Shown here: positions 18,344 to 28,247 of the stretch, piece after piece
How positions within the stretch are numbered: the first letter of the stretch is position 1
How the letters are laid out: the number at the start of each line of letters is the position of its first letter
NCBI GenBank assembly: GCA_039810585.1
Contig: JBDHXF010000004.1
Location: forward strand, 1-64,000
Source: JBBATK01 sp039810585
GTDB lineage: Bacteria > Bacteroidota > Ignavibacteria > Kapaibacteriales > NICIL-2
Direction of reading: 5' to 3'
Length of the DNA: 64,000 nucleotides
The notes under the pieces: generated by a model
What the model was told of the DNA's origin: nothing
The model's database searches: none
The model's input: only the letters and a program-made list of their open reading frames with translations
Position numbers and translations under genes: made by a program

Positions 18344-19765
18344 CTATCGAATATTTAAACGGATCACAGGTGAAACCAGGAAGAAATTCTTCATCTCCCA
18401 CGGACGCATATCTTTTTCTGCAACCGTTGGCGTGGCATACTTTCCTTCCAGGTACAACCACTCTCCAATCAACGGAACGTAGGCACGAATCATCAGATTC
18501 TGGTTTGAATACTGCGCGCTAACTCCGAAGGGAAAGGTGGACTGACTCCGGTATTCAAGTTTCAAGTACAGCCAATCGCCGAAGGATGTGGGGTGATAGG
18601 TATTCAAGCCGGTAACCGGGGCACCATTACCTTTGGAAGACACTGCAACATTCTTGCTGTCGGAGCTTTTACCGAGGTATGCATATCCCCACTCTTGAAC
18701 TTCCACGTAATTCATACCTACGTCCAAGCGGAAAAAGTTTTCAGGAACCTTGGGGTCTAGCCACCAATTGTAAAACAAGGTGACTTGGCCGGTTGAACGA
18801 AGAACCGGAATGATGTACTGTGGATCAAAGCCGGCATCGCTCATGAGCTTTGCCTGCGCGGTGCTTTTTGGTGCGTAGGTAGCCCATGTTTCTTTCTCTG
18901 CTACGGAAGAATCGGGAGCGGATGAAAATGGTGGTTCATAATTGACGCTCAAGCCAAGCTGTGGATGAAAGGGAGCGCAAACATCGATAGCCATCACACC
19001 GGCGCCGTTTGAGCCATTAAGCTTACGCTGAGGAATGAAGCTCAAAACTCCGCGATCCAAACCGGTTGTGCGCATGCGATAATCACCGCCAAGGCGCATA
19101 TTGATGAGGTACGGAATGGGTCGCCGTGTTTCCGGATCTTCATTCTCGTATAATGGTCGTTGAAGTAAAATACGAGACTCTCCTGCGTTCCAGAAAGGAT
19201 AGCCAATGGCGTCATTGCCAACTTGGTTATGCAACCAAAAACCAGAATTTCCAATTTTCAAGGACTGATCAAAGGCCGACAGGCTGATAGAGTGGTTGAC
19301 ATTTGTCGGCATGAAGTAATCTGTTATCTGCGCTCTGGCCTTTTCGCTCATGGGAGCTTCAGCGGGAATGTCACGGTGACAGTAGGGTCTTTTCGGATCG
19401 ATAATCAAAAAAGAAAGTTTCTTCATGTACGCATCAACATCCGATGCCGAGAATGATTCCTGACCACATTCGATCAGAAGTATCGTGTAGGCATCCTCGG
19501 GATCGCTCTTTGGAGCAGCGGTGACGATGATATCCTGCATATCCAAACGATCCTTGCTGCGGCCGTTGAGCAAAAAGCTCTGAAATACTTGAAGCTGCAG
19601 GTTTGGCTCGCAAATTTTCCAACGCGGGAAATACTTTACGATGTTTGGATCGATAGTGGTCAGCGACGAGATCACGGAGTCACGCTCGGTAGCTTGTGAA
19701 AACGCCCCAACGGAACCCAGTTGGAGGAGAATGGCAAACGCAATGATGCTATAGACTTTTTTCAT
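18344..19765 (-). CDS. Exported outer-membrane protein of unknown function (operon gene 3)
   Basis: 473 residues with a signal peptide (MKKVYSIIAFAILL... ending VGAFSQA). Residues ~25-130 form a globular region with two separated Cys. From about 150 to the C terminus there are alternating aromatic/polar beta-strands (for example YRMRTTGLDRG, QVTLFYNWWLD, DWLYLKLEYRSQ, EWLYLEGKYATP), and the last residues VIRLNIR look like a barrel end. I interpret it as an outer-membrane beta-barrel with an N-terminal periplasmic domain. I do not recognise the family. It is third in a tight operon with 19828-21561 and 21635-23836. Confidence 0.8.
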   Translation of the reverse strand: MKKVYSIIAFAILLQLGSVGAFSQATERDSVISSLTTIDPNIVKYFPRWKICEPNLQLQVFQSFLLNGRSKDRLDMQDIIVTAAPKSDPEDAYTILLIECGQESFSASDVDAYMKKLSFLIIDPKRPYCHRDIPAEAPMSEKARAQITDYFMPTNVNHSISLSAFDQSLKIGNSGFWLHNQVGNDAIGYPFWNAGESRILLQRPLYENEDPETRRPIPYLINMRLGGDYRMRTTGLDRGVLSFIPQRKLNGSNGAGVMAIDVCAPFHPQLGLSVNYEPPFSSAPDSSVAEKETWATYAPKSTAQAKLMSDAGFDPQYIIPVLRSTGQVTLFYNWWLDPKVPENFFRLDVGMNYVEVQEWGYAYLGKSSDSKNVAVSSKGNGAPVTGLNTYHPTSFGDWLYLKLEYRSQSTFPFGVSAQYSNQNLMIRAYVPLIGEWLYLEGKYATPTVAEKDMRPWEMKNFFLVSPVIRLNIR

Positions 19766-19827
19766 GGAAGACGTAGGATTTTCAAGAAACGTTCACCGTG
19801 GAAGCTCAGGCGCCACGCTCGCCACCA

Positions 19828-21561
19828 TTAAAAATTATAGATAATACGCGCTGTCGGAACAAAGGTAGTTTTGTTCTCCCAGTCATAGGGATTCCGAAGA
19901 ACCGGCGTTGTGAAGACTCCCTCAACTCGTACTCCCAAACTTGGACTGATGGGGATCAGCAGCCAAGCATTGCCGTAGAGAGCATCGTCAAAATATTGGA
20001 GGCCAAATCCATAGGGCGTGCTTACGTACATCGACATGTAATCAATGCGAACACTCACACCACCAATTGTTTTCGTTCCAACTTTCTTGTACGTATCAAC
20101 GGTCAGCGTGGTGTCACCCTTGCGCGTCGACCCTAACAACGTATCAATGCGCTCCGTTCCGATTTCCTTTGCCCATGTTTCCATCGAATACATAGAGCCG
20201 CCAATACGGAAGCGGAAGTAGTTACCGCTGTCAATTTTCACAGCAAACGTGTACTGCAGTTGTGCGTTGACGCGAAGCAGGTAATCGTTGCTGATTTGCG
20301 AGTTGCGTGTATGAGCAGCATAGAGCGTATCTGGGTTCCCCTTCTTGAGCGTGTCAACACGAGGATACTGGTCACCAAAACTCTGCACAAGCAAAGGATG
20401 ATCGGATTCCTTTGCGTCACTGAACACGTAAGAACCCGCTAGGTTAAACACACCGGTATTTGAATTGGTGACGTCGATGGGAAAGTCGAACGAGGCATCC
20501 AGTCCAAAACCCGCATGAGTAAGTCGCGGTGTCATTCCCAATTGCTTGCCAAATGATGCCCAACCGGAGGTTGGAAGTACAACGCCTAGCTTATTCCAAC
20601 CCCAGATTGCATTCAACGACATGCGATCGCTAAGGAACGACGGGATGTTTGCAGGATCAACTCCATAGCGCAATTCGGCGCCAATGCGAGGTGTGAGCTT
20701 ATTGAAGATGGAATCGGCACCAACTTGAACTTCGGCATTTTCCTTCGGTGCATAGTTACGATAGCTAATGAGATCGGGGCTGACGATAAGTTCGTTGGGC
20801 TTTGTGTACTCCATTGCCTGACCTTCGGAAATGCGCTTGTACATTTCAACGTCTTGGTCGTTCACTTGTGTTGTCAAACCACGAATGGCCTTGATAAACA
20901 CTTCGTCACCAATACCCTGAGCATCGGCCGTAACATTCACGTCGTCGGCATTGTGTTGCTGCACAACAAAGTTGCGAAGGTAATCGTACAAGGTTTTCGA
21001 TGAGGAACCGGCCGGAGCCTGTTGCTGGCGGAGTTGAGTGTAGGTATAGATATCGCGAGGTACACCCAAAACTGTGGTCAGCTTCTTGCTTTCCGAATTG
21101 GAGGTAATCAAACCAATAATCGTAAAAGGCTGACTTTCAGAGTAGCGCGTTGTGATAACAAAAGCATTACGGAAGTTATTACACTCCCACTGTTTGTGCT
21201 GCACGGAGAACTTTGCGTAATCCATACATTCACCCCGAAGTAGCTTACTGATATCGGGGTCATTCAACAAAGCTTCGATCGTGGCAGCACAGCCTAACAC
21301 CGCAACAGCGTCATCGATTTGAGCTTGCTTTCCGGGAACGCAAGTCTTTGCTGTTTCCGTAATCTGTGGCTGAGGATTCAAGAGTTCCGTCACGTTCTTC
21401 ATCGTCTCGTCGTCCAGCTTGAACACCGAGATATTTCCGTAACGGTAGTTTTTAAACTTCGCCAGGATTCCCTTGATCTGCGCTTCTGATTGCGCAAAGC
21501 TTTGGACTGCGAAGATCATACTGAGGAATGCTGTCAGTACGAAAAGCTTTTGTATTCTCAT
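19828..21561 (-). CDS. Exported outer-membrane protein of unknown function (operon gene 2)
   Basis: 577 residues; the signal peptide ends VQSFAQS. Residues ~25-180 form an N-terminal domain with conserved-looking Cys pairs (TCVPGK, VLGCAATI, RGECMDYA, WECNNFR) and a mixed alpha/beta pattern. From ~265 onward the sequence is beta-barrel-like (ELRYGVDPANIPSFL, FGLDASFDFPID, YLLRVNAQLQYTFAV, FGLQYFDDALYGNAWLL) and ends in VPTARIIYNF with the terminal Phe typical of outer-membrane barrels. The overall plan matches the downstream gene, so the two may be distant paralogues. It starts 73 bp after the stop of the GldM-like gene. Confidence 0.8.
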   Translation of the reverse strand: MRIQKLFVLTAFLSMIFAVQSFAQSEAQIKGILAKFKNYRYGNISVFKLDDETMKNVTELLNPQPQITETAKTCVPGKQAQIDDAVAVLGCAATIEALLNDPDISKLLRGECMDYAKFSVQHKQWECNNFRNAFVITTRYSESQPFTIIGLITSNSESKKLTTVLGVPRDIYTYTQLRQQQAPAGSSSKTLYDYLRNFVVQQHNADDVNVTADAQGIGDEVFIKAIRGLTTQVNDQDVEMYKRISEGQAMEYTKPNELIVSPDLISYRNYAPKENAEVQVGADSIFNKLTPRIGAELRYGVDPANIPSFLSDRMSLNAIWGWNKLGVVLPTSGWASFGKQLGMTPRLTHAGFGLDASFDFPIDVTNSNTGVFNLAGSYVFSDAKESDHPLLVQSFGDQYPRVDTLKKGNPDTLYAAHTRNSQISNDYLLRVNAQLQYTFAVKIDSGNYFRFRIGGSMYSMETWAKEIGTERIDTLLGSTRKGDTTLTVDTYKKVGTKTIGGVSVRIDYMSMYVSTPYGFGLQYFDDALYGNAWLLIPISPSLGVRVEGVFTTPVLRNPYDWENKTTFVPTARIIYNF

Positions 21562-21634
21562 CGTTTTCTTATCAATGAATTTTCTTTGGGGACGCTAACT
21601 CGAGTGTCTGTCACAATACCGACTAAACACATGT

Positions 21635-23836
21635 TTAGTACGACACGGAGACCTTGTACACTCCCTTGCCTTCACTCGACACTTCGCCTGTATTTCGATT
21701 CTTCGCCTTTGCAGAGATGAGCAATGTTACTTGTCCATCTATGGTACCCGGCTTTCTCGGCATCGGACCGTCGAGACGAAGCTCAACTTCATAGCCACCG
21801 CCGGCAGCTTTCACAGGAGCCACCGAAACTTTATAGCCGGGAACTTCCTGACTTTGGATGTACGCCTTCACGTCGAAGATGTCTTGCGACGAAGCCTTTA
21901 CGCCACCCACATCAATAACCGGCGGAAGAATCTTGATGTTCTGTACAGTAACCGTCAAGTCGCGTGCACTTTGAATCGGTTGCACCGTAACGTCGGTCAT
22001 CACAATCTTTGGAGAACGAAGTTTTGGTGTGCCAACTAATGGCTGACTGAGCAAGGATACCTGTTCTTTGGTCTGCGGATCTTCCCAGAGTACGTCGACA
22101 CTGATGCTCTTCGACGACGATGGAATTTCCTGACGCCACTGTTCACCACGATGATCTTGATCCTGAGGCGTGATCTTGGCTCTGATAATGTACTGTCCTG
22201 CCGGAATCTTCTTTCCGTCAGCCGGTACAGGCAATAACTCCAACTCTTGTCCGAAGAAGCAGGTCTCCACGTTGCTCCGCAAATCTTCTTCATTCTCAAG
22301 CTTGGACTTGAACACGTTGAGATTTGTCTTCTCTTCTTTGGTTTTTCCGGTCTTATTCGAGTAGGTAATTGAAATGTCGTAGCTGCCGGCTGGAACAGGC
22401 GAGCTACACACCATCTTAAACTTGCGCATTTGAGCATTGGAGCCCGATGCATTCGTCGCAACTTGATCGGTTCCAATATCCACTACCTGCCAGCTCAGTG
22501 GCGGCGTACTCGTAACTGTAGGAAGCTTTCCGGCTTGATACGGGCCGGCTGTGAACGGAATCTCCGTCTTCGACAGCTTGTCAAAGGTGTTCGTGCTGGC
22601 ATCCACCAAAATACTCGGATCAAGATCCGGTGTTGCAGGTGGCTTCACAACGTGTACGTTGAACTCGATGGAAGCACGATTCTGCTTGAGGTTTGCTGAG
22701 CCACCCGGTGTAAGAAGTACTGCGATGTAGTTATATAATCCAATACGGCGCAGACTCTCTTCAGCCTTTGGGTCGTTACCGGTTGCTTCATTGTAAATCT
22801 TCTTTTCCGCTGCTTCAATACCGGCCGAGAATTCGTCATACGTAATCTTGCTCGAGGCCAAATCTTCGGCAGAAGGCAATTGCACTCCTTCGAGCGATTC
22901 TTGCAACGTCTTCTTTACCTTCTGCAGATCCTTTACCTTCAACTGCACTGTACCGATGTTCACCTTTTCGTCGGGTGACACTTCAGTATTGGCATCGGAA
23001 GAACGCACACCAAGGATGCGATTTGTTTTCGAAGCAAAGCGAAGCTTGTACCATCCGGCTTTGCCATTCGGTGGTTGGAAACGCACAACGAAAACACGCT
23101 TCTTGTACTTATTGCCAACATAAGCTGCTTCTTGGTCGGAAAGATGCTGATCATAATTGAAGGCCGAGTCACGTGCGGCAGAAGGCGCGTAATCTGCAAC
23201 GCTTCCCACGGCTTTCGTGAACTCATAGATGGGATGCTTGTACTCTTGCGTTTTATCAACTTGAAGCTCAATACGCTTGAGGGCGAGAAGCTGCCACTTA
23301 CCATCGGATCCGGATCCGGCTTGGACCGACTGCCCAGGACTAAACTTGGAAAAGTCCACTCCGTAATGGCTCAGAGAATCTTCATTGGGAAAGAACGGCG
23401 CTTGTTCTTCATTGGCCTGGTCGTTATAGAACACTTGGTAGTCCAAGTCCTGCACATTTGCTAATCGTATAAGGTTTTTCACCTTTTCCGCCGCATCCGC
23501 AGGCTCCATGCCTTCTGTTTTGTCGTTATCCGACACGTCCGTCACCCCTACCAACACCTGATAGGTACGGTCTTGCTTGATCTTGGTAGCGGCATTGTCT
23601 TTTGCTGCTGTCGGATCTTGTAAGGTGATCTCGTCCTGCGGACGCGTATTGATCCCTTCAGATCCTGCTCCTGACTGAAGCTGGGAAAGGATACTCTCGA
23701 CGATCTTCATTGACTCTTTTTGCTTCTGAATCAGATGCTCTTCCGCTTCATCACGTTCTACAATGATGATGAGAAGCTCAAGAATCACCGCCAAGTATAA
23801 CACAAAGTATACTTTACCGGCTCCACCCTTTGACAT
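21635..23836 (-). CDS. Large single-pass periplasmic protein, GldM/PorM-like architecture (operon gene 1)
   Basis: 733 residues. One N-terminal transmembrane helix (about residues 9-27, KVYFVLYLAVILELLIIIVE) is followed at once by a charged helix and then some 680 periplasmic residues. Several beta-rich, Ig-like repeats make up the C-terminal half (for example GSYDISITYSNKTG, GQYIIRAKITPQ, GGYEVELRLDG, GVYKVSVSY). This layout recalls GldM/PorM, the periplasmic rotor shaft of the type IX secretion system, and T9SS cargo is present in the window. However, the GldM N-terminal signature and a neighbouring GldL are not visible here, so the assignment is tentative. It heads an operon with two outer-membrane proteins, which suggests an envelope-spanning complex. 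Confidence 0.6.
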   Translation of the reverse strand: MSKGGAGKVYFVLYLAVILELLIIIVERDEAEEHLIQKQKESMKIVESILSQLQSGAGSEGINTRPQDEITLQDPTAAKDNAATKIKQDRTYQVLVGVTDVSDNDKTEGMEPADAAEKVKNLIRLANVQDLDYQVFYNDQANEEQAPFFPNEDSLSHYGVDFSKFSPGQSVQAGSGSDGKWQLLALKRIELQVDKTQEYKHPIYEFTKAVGSVADYAPSAARDSAFNYDQHLSDQEAAYVGNKYKKRVFVVRFQPPNGKAGWYKLRFASKTNRILGVRSSDANTEVSPDEKVNIGTVQLKVKDLQKVKKTLQESLEGVQLPSAEDLASSKITYDEFSAGIEAAEKKIYNEATGNDPKAEESLRRIGLYNYIAVLLTPGGSANLKQNRASIEFNVHVVKPPATPDLDPSILVDASTNTFDKLSKTEIPFTAGPYQAGKLPTVTSTPPLSWQVVDIGTDQVATNASGSNAQMRKFKMVCSSPVPAGSYDISITYSNKTGKTKEEKTNLNVFKSKLENEEDLRSNVETCFFGQELELLPVPADGKKIPAGQYIIRAKITPQDQDHRGEQWRQEIPSSSKSISVDVLWEDPQTKEQVSLLSQPLVGTPKLRSPKIVMTDVTVQPIQSARDLTVTVQNIKILPPVIDVGGVKASSQDIFDVKAYIQSQEVPGYKVSVAPVKAAGGGYEVELRLDGPMPRKPGTIDGQVTLLISAKAKNRNTGEVSSEGKGVYKVSVSY

Positions 23837-24021
23837 AGCTGCTTCCTTTCTTAACTACAAATTTGGTTGTATCAAGTATGCGAATGATCTCCCCTGCGAC
23901 AGCTCGCGTGCCGCTCCCCAAAGGCTGATTGAACACGTGGTATCCCTCGTTCGTCTCGTGGTCCCGCTTGACGTGATACCTTCTTTGTCGCGTGAAGTGG
24001 AGTGAATGCACGCTTGATGGG

Positions 24022-24060
24022 CGTAATATAGAGGCGCCATGATGTATCATCACAGCGCCT
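24022..24060 (-). terminator. Weak terminator of the Cys-rich peptide gene
   Basis: Hairpin with AGGCGC/GCGCCT outer arms (24032-24037 and 24055-24060) and an inner GATG/CATC pairing, just after the stop codon at 24073. The minus-strand sequence after it (TCTATATTAC) is only moderately U-rich. Confidence 0.4.
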
Positions 24061-24072
24061 TTCGATTATTTT

Positions 24073-24375
24073 TTATTTATTCGGATTGCTTCTCGTTGCG
24101 CTCGCTGTTTTTGCTATACGAGCTACCTTGGTAGCAGCTGTGCTCTTGCTGGCTGCATCCGTTTTTGGTGTGGTCGAAGCGGCAGCGTCAGTGCTGGCTT
24201 CGGATTTTGCACACGATGCTTTGGATGAGCAGCAAGACTTTGTGGAAGCCTTGTGCATACAACAACCGGCAGCGTCTTTTCCTTTGCATTTGCCATTACC
24301 GTCGCATGCTTGCGATGGTACAGCGAAGGCTGCAAAGAAGGCTACAAGCGACAATACCGCAAGTACTCTTTTCAT
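24073..24375 (-). CDS. Secreted Cys-rich small protein with Ala/Ser/Thr/Lys tail
   Basis: 100 residues from the ATG at 24375, which has AGGAG at ideal spacing. The signal peptide is MKRVLAVLSLVAFFAAFAVPSQA. The mature N terminus packs eight Cys into ~40 residues (CDGNGKCKGKD, GCCMHK, SCCSSKASC). It is followed by a low-complexity A/S/T/K-rich region ending in Lys. The Cys spacing is not a family I know; metal binding or disulfide cross-linking in the periplasm or outside the cell is plausible. It stands alone between nrdJ and the GldM-like operon. Confidence 0.7.
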   Translation of the reverse strand: MKRVLAVLSLVAFFAAFAVPSQACDGNGKCKGKDAAGCCMHKASTKSCCSSKASCAKSEASTDAAASTTPKTDAASKSTAATKVARIAKTASATRSNPNK

Positions 24376-24637
24376 GGATTCTCCTGTATTAGTGGATGGG
24401 GTGGAAGATGAAAAATTCATTTTTCTCGTCGGGCAATATATCGCCTCATGGAAATCTGTACAAGGACTTTTTCGATTCGTCATCGAGCCTTGACGGTCTC
24501 TTTTCGGTGCCAAAATTTTCTCACGTGGAGTTGAAAATCTTGGACTTTAATGAACATAATTTCATCAACGGAGGACAGAATTATGAACAAAACCCGACAA
24601 GTCTGGAATCTTCTTCTTTTTAGGACGTTTCGGACAT
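24376..24637. other. Intergenic region, no gene seen
   Basis: A spacer of about 260 bp between the Cys-rich peptide start and the nrdJ terminator; with the nrdJ 3' flank the gene-free stretch reaches 365 bp. It is AT-rich compared with the surroundings. No open frame with a credible start was seen. It must contain the promoter of the Cys-rich peptide gene, but I cannot place boxes with confidence. Confidence 0.4.
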
Positions 24638-24670
24638 AAAAAACGTGTGACCGAATGTCGGCCACACGTT
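24638..24670 (-). terminator. Rho-independent terminator of nrdJ
   Basis: On the minus strand AACGTGTG and CACACGTT arms, extended by CCGA/TCGG across one mismatch, enclose a 3-nt loop and are followed by six T residues. It lies 70 bp after the nrdJ stop. Confidence 0.85.
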
Positions 24671-24740
24671 ACAATGTCGTTCATCGTTCTGCCGGCCCTC
24701 CTTGGCATTTTCTTTGTCTTTTTTTCTTCTGCGCTACTCG

Positions 24741-27700
24741 TTACGAACAGCCACTGGTTGTACCACAATCTTCGCACACGGTACACGAGCCATTACGCTT
24801 CACTCGCATCGAATTGCAATAACCACACTGCTCACCGGTATAGCCTTTGGCTCGTGCCTCTTTCACTTTAGCGTTACCGCTTACGGCTACTTTCGTTTCC
24901 ACCATCTTCTTTTCACGAGTCACCGTCGTTTCAGCGGCATCAGATCCTTGGATGCTACGCTCCGACGTAGGAGCTTTTCCGGTTGCCAGAGGCTTAGCTG
25001 TACCGCTGATGGTGCTTGAAACCGGTTTGGCCGGATGCACCTCATCCACTGCTTTCACATGCACAAAGTCAGTGCGGTTAAGGTAGTCGTAACCAATGGA
25101 ACGGAATACATAATCAAGAATCGACGTAGCGTTTTTGATCACTTCGTGTCCTTGCACCGGACCCGATGGATCGAAACGTGTGAAGGTAAAGGAGTCCACA
25201 AGTTCTTCTAGCGGCATGCCGTATTGCAACGCCTTGGAAGCGAGCACAGCAAAGCAATTGAGCAGACCCTTGAATGATGCGCCTTCCTTGTACATGTCGA
25301 TGAAAATTTCACCGAGCGTACCGTCTTCAAACTCGCCGGTACGCACGAATACTTTGTGCCCGCCCACGTATGCCTCACGAATCATACCGGCACGTCTCTT
25401 CGGCAAACGATGACGCTCGGCGCGGTGATACACACGTTCTACTATGCGCTCATGCACTTCTTGCGGACCCTTGCGCTCATCCAGTGAATCCTCATCGCCC
25501 AGCATGATAATCTCGTCCAAATCCTCATCACTCGAACTATTCAGTGGTTGCGAGAGCTTGGAACCGTCGCGATACAAGGCAATGGCCTTCAAACATAATC
25601 TCCACGACTCAAAGTGCACCGTATTGATGTCTTCAATCGATGCCTCGTTCGGCATGTTGATAGTCTTGGAAATGGCACCCGAAATAAAGGGCTGCGCAGC
25701 AGCCATCATGCGCACATGCGCCATGTAGGGAATGTAGCGCTGACCATTGCGTCCACATCGATTGGCGCAATCGAAGATGGCCAAGTGGGCATCCTTAATA
25801 TGCGGCGCACCTTCAATCATCATGGTGCCACACACGTAGTCATTTGCACGGTCAATCTCCGTCTTCGAGTATCCAAGAGCACTGAGCATGTCAAAACTCG
25901 GATCATCGAGTTGCTCCGCACTGAACTTCAGTTCCTTGGTGCAGAAGTCTTCACCAACCGTCCACTTGTTGAAGGCAAACTTGATGTCGAACACCGTATC
26001 AAGCATCATCTCGATGGCATCCAGCTTTTCGTCGCTGAAGCCTTTGTCCTTCAAGCTCGTGCGATTGATCACCGGACATCCCACTAAGGTTCCGTGACCC
26101 TTGCAGTACTTTTCGATATCGTCGATTTGTTTTTCGCTATAGCTCAAGTGCGACAACGCGCGGCGAACCGATTGGTTCACAATCTTGAAGTATCCGCCAC
26201 CGGCAAGCTTCTTGAATTTTACGATAGCAAAGTCCGGCTCAATACCTGTCGTGTCGCAGTCCATCACCAGTCCAATCGTTCCGGTGGGTGCGATAACTGT
26301 CACTTGTGCATTGCGATAGCCAAATTCCTCGCCTAAGGTCAGCGCCTTGTCCCAACTCTTCTGCGCTGCCTCGAACAAGGGTACATCCACACTCATCGAC
26401 TCGTCGATACCAACCGGTGTGATGCTCAATCCTTCATACTCCTCCATCGGTGCGTCGTACGCCGCACGGCGGTGGTTGCGAATCACGCGCAGCATTGAGT
26501 CGCGGTTCTTTGCATACTTCGGGAAGGCACCTAGATCGCGCGCCATCTCTGCCGAGGCTGCATAGGCTTCCGCCGTCATCAGTGCGGTGATCGATCCGGC
26601 ATAACTCAGCGCCTGCGGCGAATCATAAGGAATCCCCAGTGTCATCAAGATTGTGCCAAGATTGGCATATCCCAATCCCAAAGTGCGGAAGTCATAACTG
26701 AGCTGAGCAATCTTCTTCGAAGGAAACTGTGCCATGAGTACCGAGATTTCAAGCACGAAGGTCCAAAGGCGAACAACATGACGGAAGTCTTCCACATTGA
26801 AACGTCCTGTTTCCTCATCCACAAAGTGAATCAAATTGATGGAAGCCAGGTTGCATGCGGTATCGTCCAAGAACATGTACTCGCTGCAGGGATTCGATGC
26901 GTTAATACGACCATCCTCCGGACAGGTATGCCATTCGTTAATAGTCGTATCGAACTGCAATCCCGGATCCGCACTCTTCCACGCACTCAGATTGATTTTC
27001 TCCCACAAGTCGCGCGCACGAACAGTGCGAGCAATCGTGCCATGCGTGCGCCAACGCAATTCCCATGGCTCATCGTTCTCAACAGCGCGCATGAACTCGT
27101 TGGTGACGCGGACGGAATTATTGGAGTTTTGTCCTGCAACCGTTACATAGGCTTCTCCCTCGTAATGCGTGGAGAAGATCTCCATATTCAACTTTGTGAA
27201 GCCCTGTTGCACCAGCGACAAGGTGCGTTGCACATAATTGAGCGGCACTCCGCGATGCAAAGCATGCTTGATAAGCGTATTCAGCTTCTCGTTCACCTTG
27301 CGATCCGTTCCATTGGCAATGCCTTCGTCCATGATAGCCTGTAAGAAAGTTCCGTTGATCTTGGAACCGGCTACCAGTGCGGCAACTTTTTCTTCTTCTT
27401 TTGCCTTCCACTCGATAAACTCTTCGATGTCCGGATGGTCAACATTGACAATCACCATCTTGGCAGCCCGACGGGTTGTTCCGCCCGACTTAATGGCACC
27501 CGCTGCACGATCGAAGATTTTAAGGAAGGACATCAAACCGGACGATACCCCACCGCCCGATAATTTTTCGCCACGACCACGTAAATGCGAAAAGTTCGAC
27601 CCCGTGCCGGAACCGTACTTGAAAATTCTGGCTTCACGAGTGGCCAAATCAAAAATACCGCCCTCGTTTACCAAATCATCTTCCACGCCCTGAATGAAAC

Positions 27701-28247
27701 AGGCGTGCGGTTGAGGGCGCGTGTACGCATCGGTTGAACGCACTACTTTGTCCGTCTTCGGATCGACATAGTAATGCCCCTGCGCGTTACCTTTTATTCC
27801 ATAGGCAAAGTTTAACCCGGTGTTGAACCACTGCGGTGAGTTCGGTGCCACCATTTGCTTCAAAAGCATATGCGACACTTCATCATAAAATGCCTGTGCG
27901 TCATCGGCACTTTCAAAATAGCCGTTGCCTTCACCCCATGAGCGCCAACAGCCGGCAAGACGATGCACAACTTGCTTGAGCGATGTCTCCCGTCCCAAAA
28001 TCGGCTTGCCGTTTTCATCCTCACGAAGCTGACCCTTGTCGTCACGCTGCGGTACACCCGCACGACGGAAGTACTTCTGCGCCAGAATATCGGTCGCCAC
28101 TTGCGACCAACCTACCGGAACCTCGATGTCGTCCATCTGGAAGACTACCGAGCCATCGGTGTTGCGCAAGATCGATGAGCGCTTGGTGTATTCAAATTGA
28201 TCGTAAGGACTCTGGTTCTTCTTTGTAAATCGACGGGATACCTTCAT
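24741..28247 (-). CDS. nrdJ: Vitamin B12-dependent (class II) ribonucleoside reductase
   Basis: 1168 residues from the ATG at 28247; adenosylcobalamin-dependent, oxygen-independent reduction of ribonucleotides to deoxyribonucleotides in the cytoplasm. The N-terminal part carries the first redox Cys region (QPHACFIQG near 210) and KYGSGTGSNFS. The barrel carries NPCSEYMFLDDTACNLASINL near 460 with the thiyl-radical site region, and APTGTIGLVMDCDTTG follows near 655. The C terminus ends in a Cys-rich zinc-ribbon-like segment (EQCGYCNSMRVKRNGSCTVC and a final SGCS) that supplies the reducing thiols. The start was chosen to give MKVSRRFTKKN. No corrinoid riboswitch was recognised in the leader. 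Confidence 0.96.
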   Translation of the reverse strand: MKVSRRFTKKNQSPYDQFEYTKRSSILRNTDGSVVFQMDDIEVPVGWSQVATDILAQKYFRRAGVPQRDDKGQLREDENGKPILGRETSLKQVVHRLAGCWRSWGEGNGYFESADDAQAFYDEVSHMLLKQMVAPNSPQWFNTGLNFAYGIKGNAQGHYYVDPKTDKVVRSTDAYTRPQPHACFIQGVEDDLVNEGGIFDLATREARIFKYGSGTGSNFSHLRGRGEKLSGGGVSSGLMSFLKIFDRAAGAIKSGGTTRRAAKMVIVNVDHPDIEEFIEWKAKEEEKVAALVAGSKINGTFLQAIMDEGIANGTDRKVNEKLNTLIKHALHRGVPLNYVQRTLSLVQQGFTKLNMEIFSTHYEGEAYVTVAGQNSNNSVRVTNEFMRAVENDEPWELRWRTHGTIARTVRARDLWEKINLSAWKSADPGLQFDTTINEWHTCPEDGRINASNPCSEYMFLDDTACNLASINLIHFVDEETGRFNVEDFRHVVRLWTFVLEISVLMAQFPSKKIAQLSYDFRTLGLGYANLGTILMTLGIPYDSPQALSYAGSITALMTAEAYAASAEMARDLGAFPKYAKNRDSMLRVIRNHRRAAYDAPMEEYEGLSITPVGIDESMSVDVPLFEAAQKSWDKALTLGEEFGYRNAQVTVIAPTGTIGLVMDCDTTGIEPDFAIVKFKKLAGGGYFKIVNQSVRRALSHLSYSEKQIDDIEKYCKGHGTLVGCPVINRTSLKDKGFSDEKLDAIEMMLDTVFDIKFAFNKWTVGEDFCTKELKFSAEQLDDPSFDMLSALGYSKTEIDRANDYVCGTMMIEGAPHIKDAHLAIFDCANRCGRNGQRYIPYMAHVRMMAAAQPFISGAISKTINMPNEASIEDINTVHFESWRLCLKAIALYRDGSKLSQPLNSSSDEDLDEIIMLGDEDSLDERKGPQEVHERIVERVYHRAERHRLPKRRAGMIREAYVGGHKVFVRTGEFEDGTLGEIFIDMYKEGASFKGLLNCFAVLASKALQYGMPLEELVDSFTFTRFDPSGPVQGHEVIKNATSILDYVFRSIGYDYLNRTDFVHVKAVDEVHPAKPVSSTISGTAKPLATGKAPTSERSIQGSDAAETTVTREKKMVETKVAVSGNAKVKEARAKGYTGEQCGYCNSMRVKRNGSCTVCEDCGTTSGCS

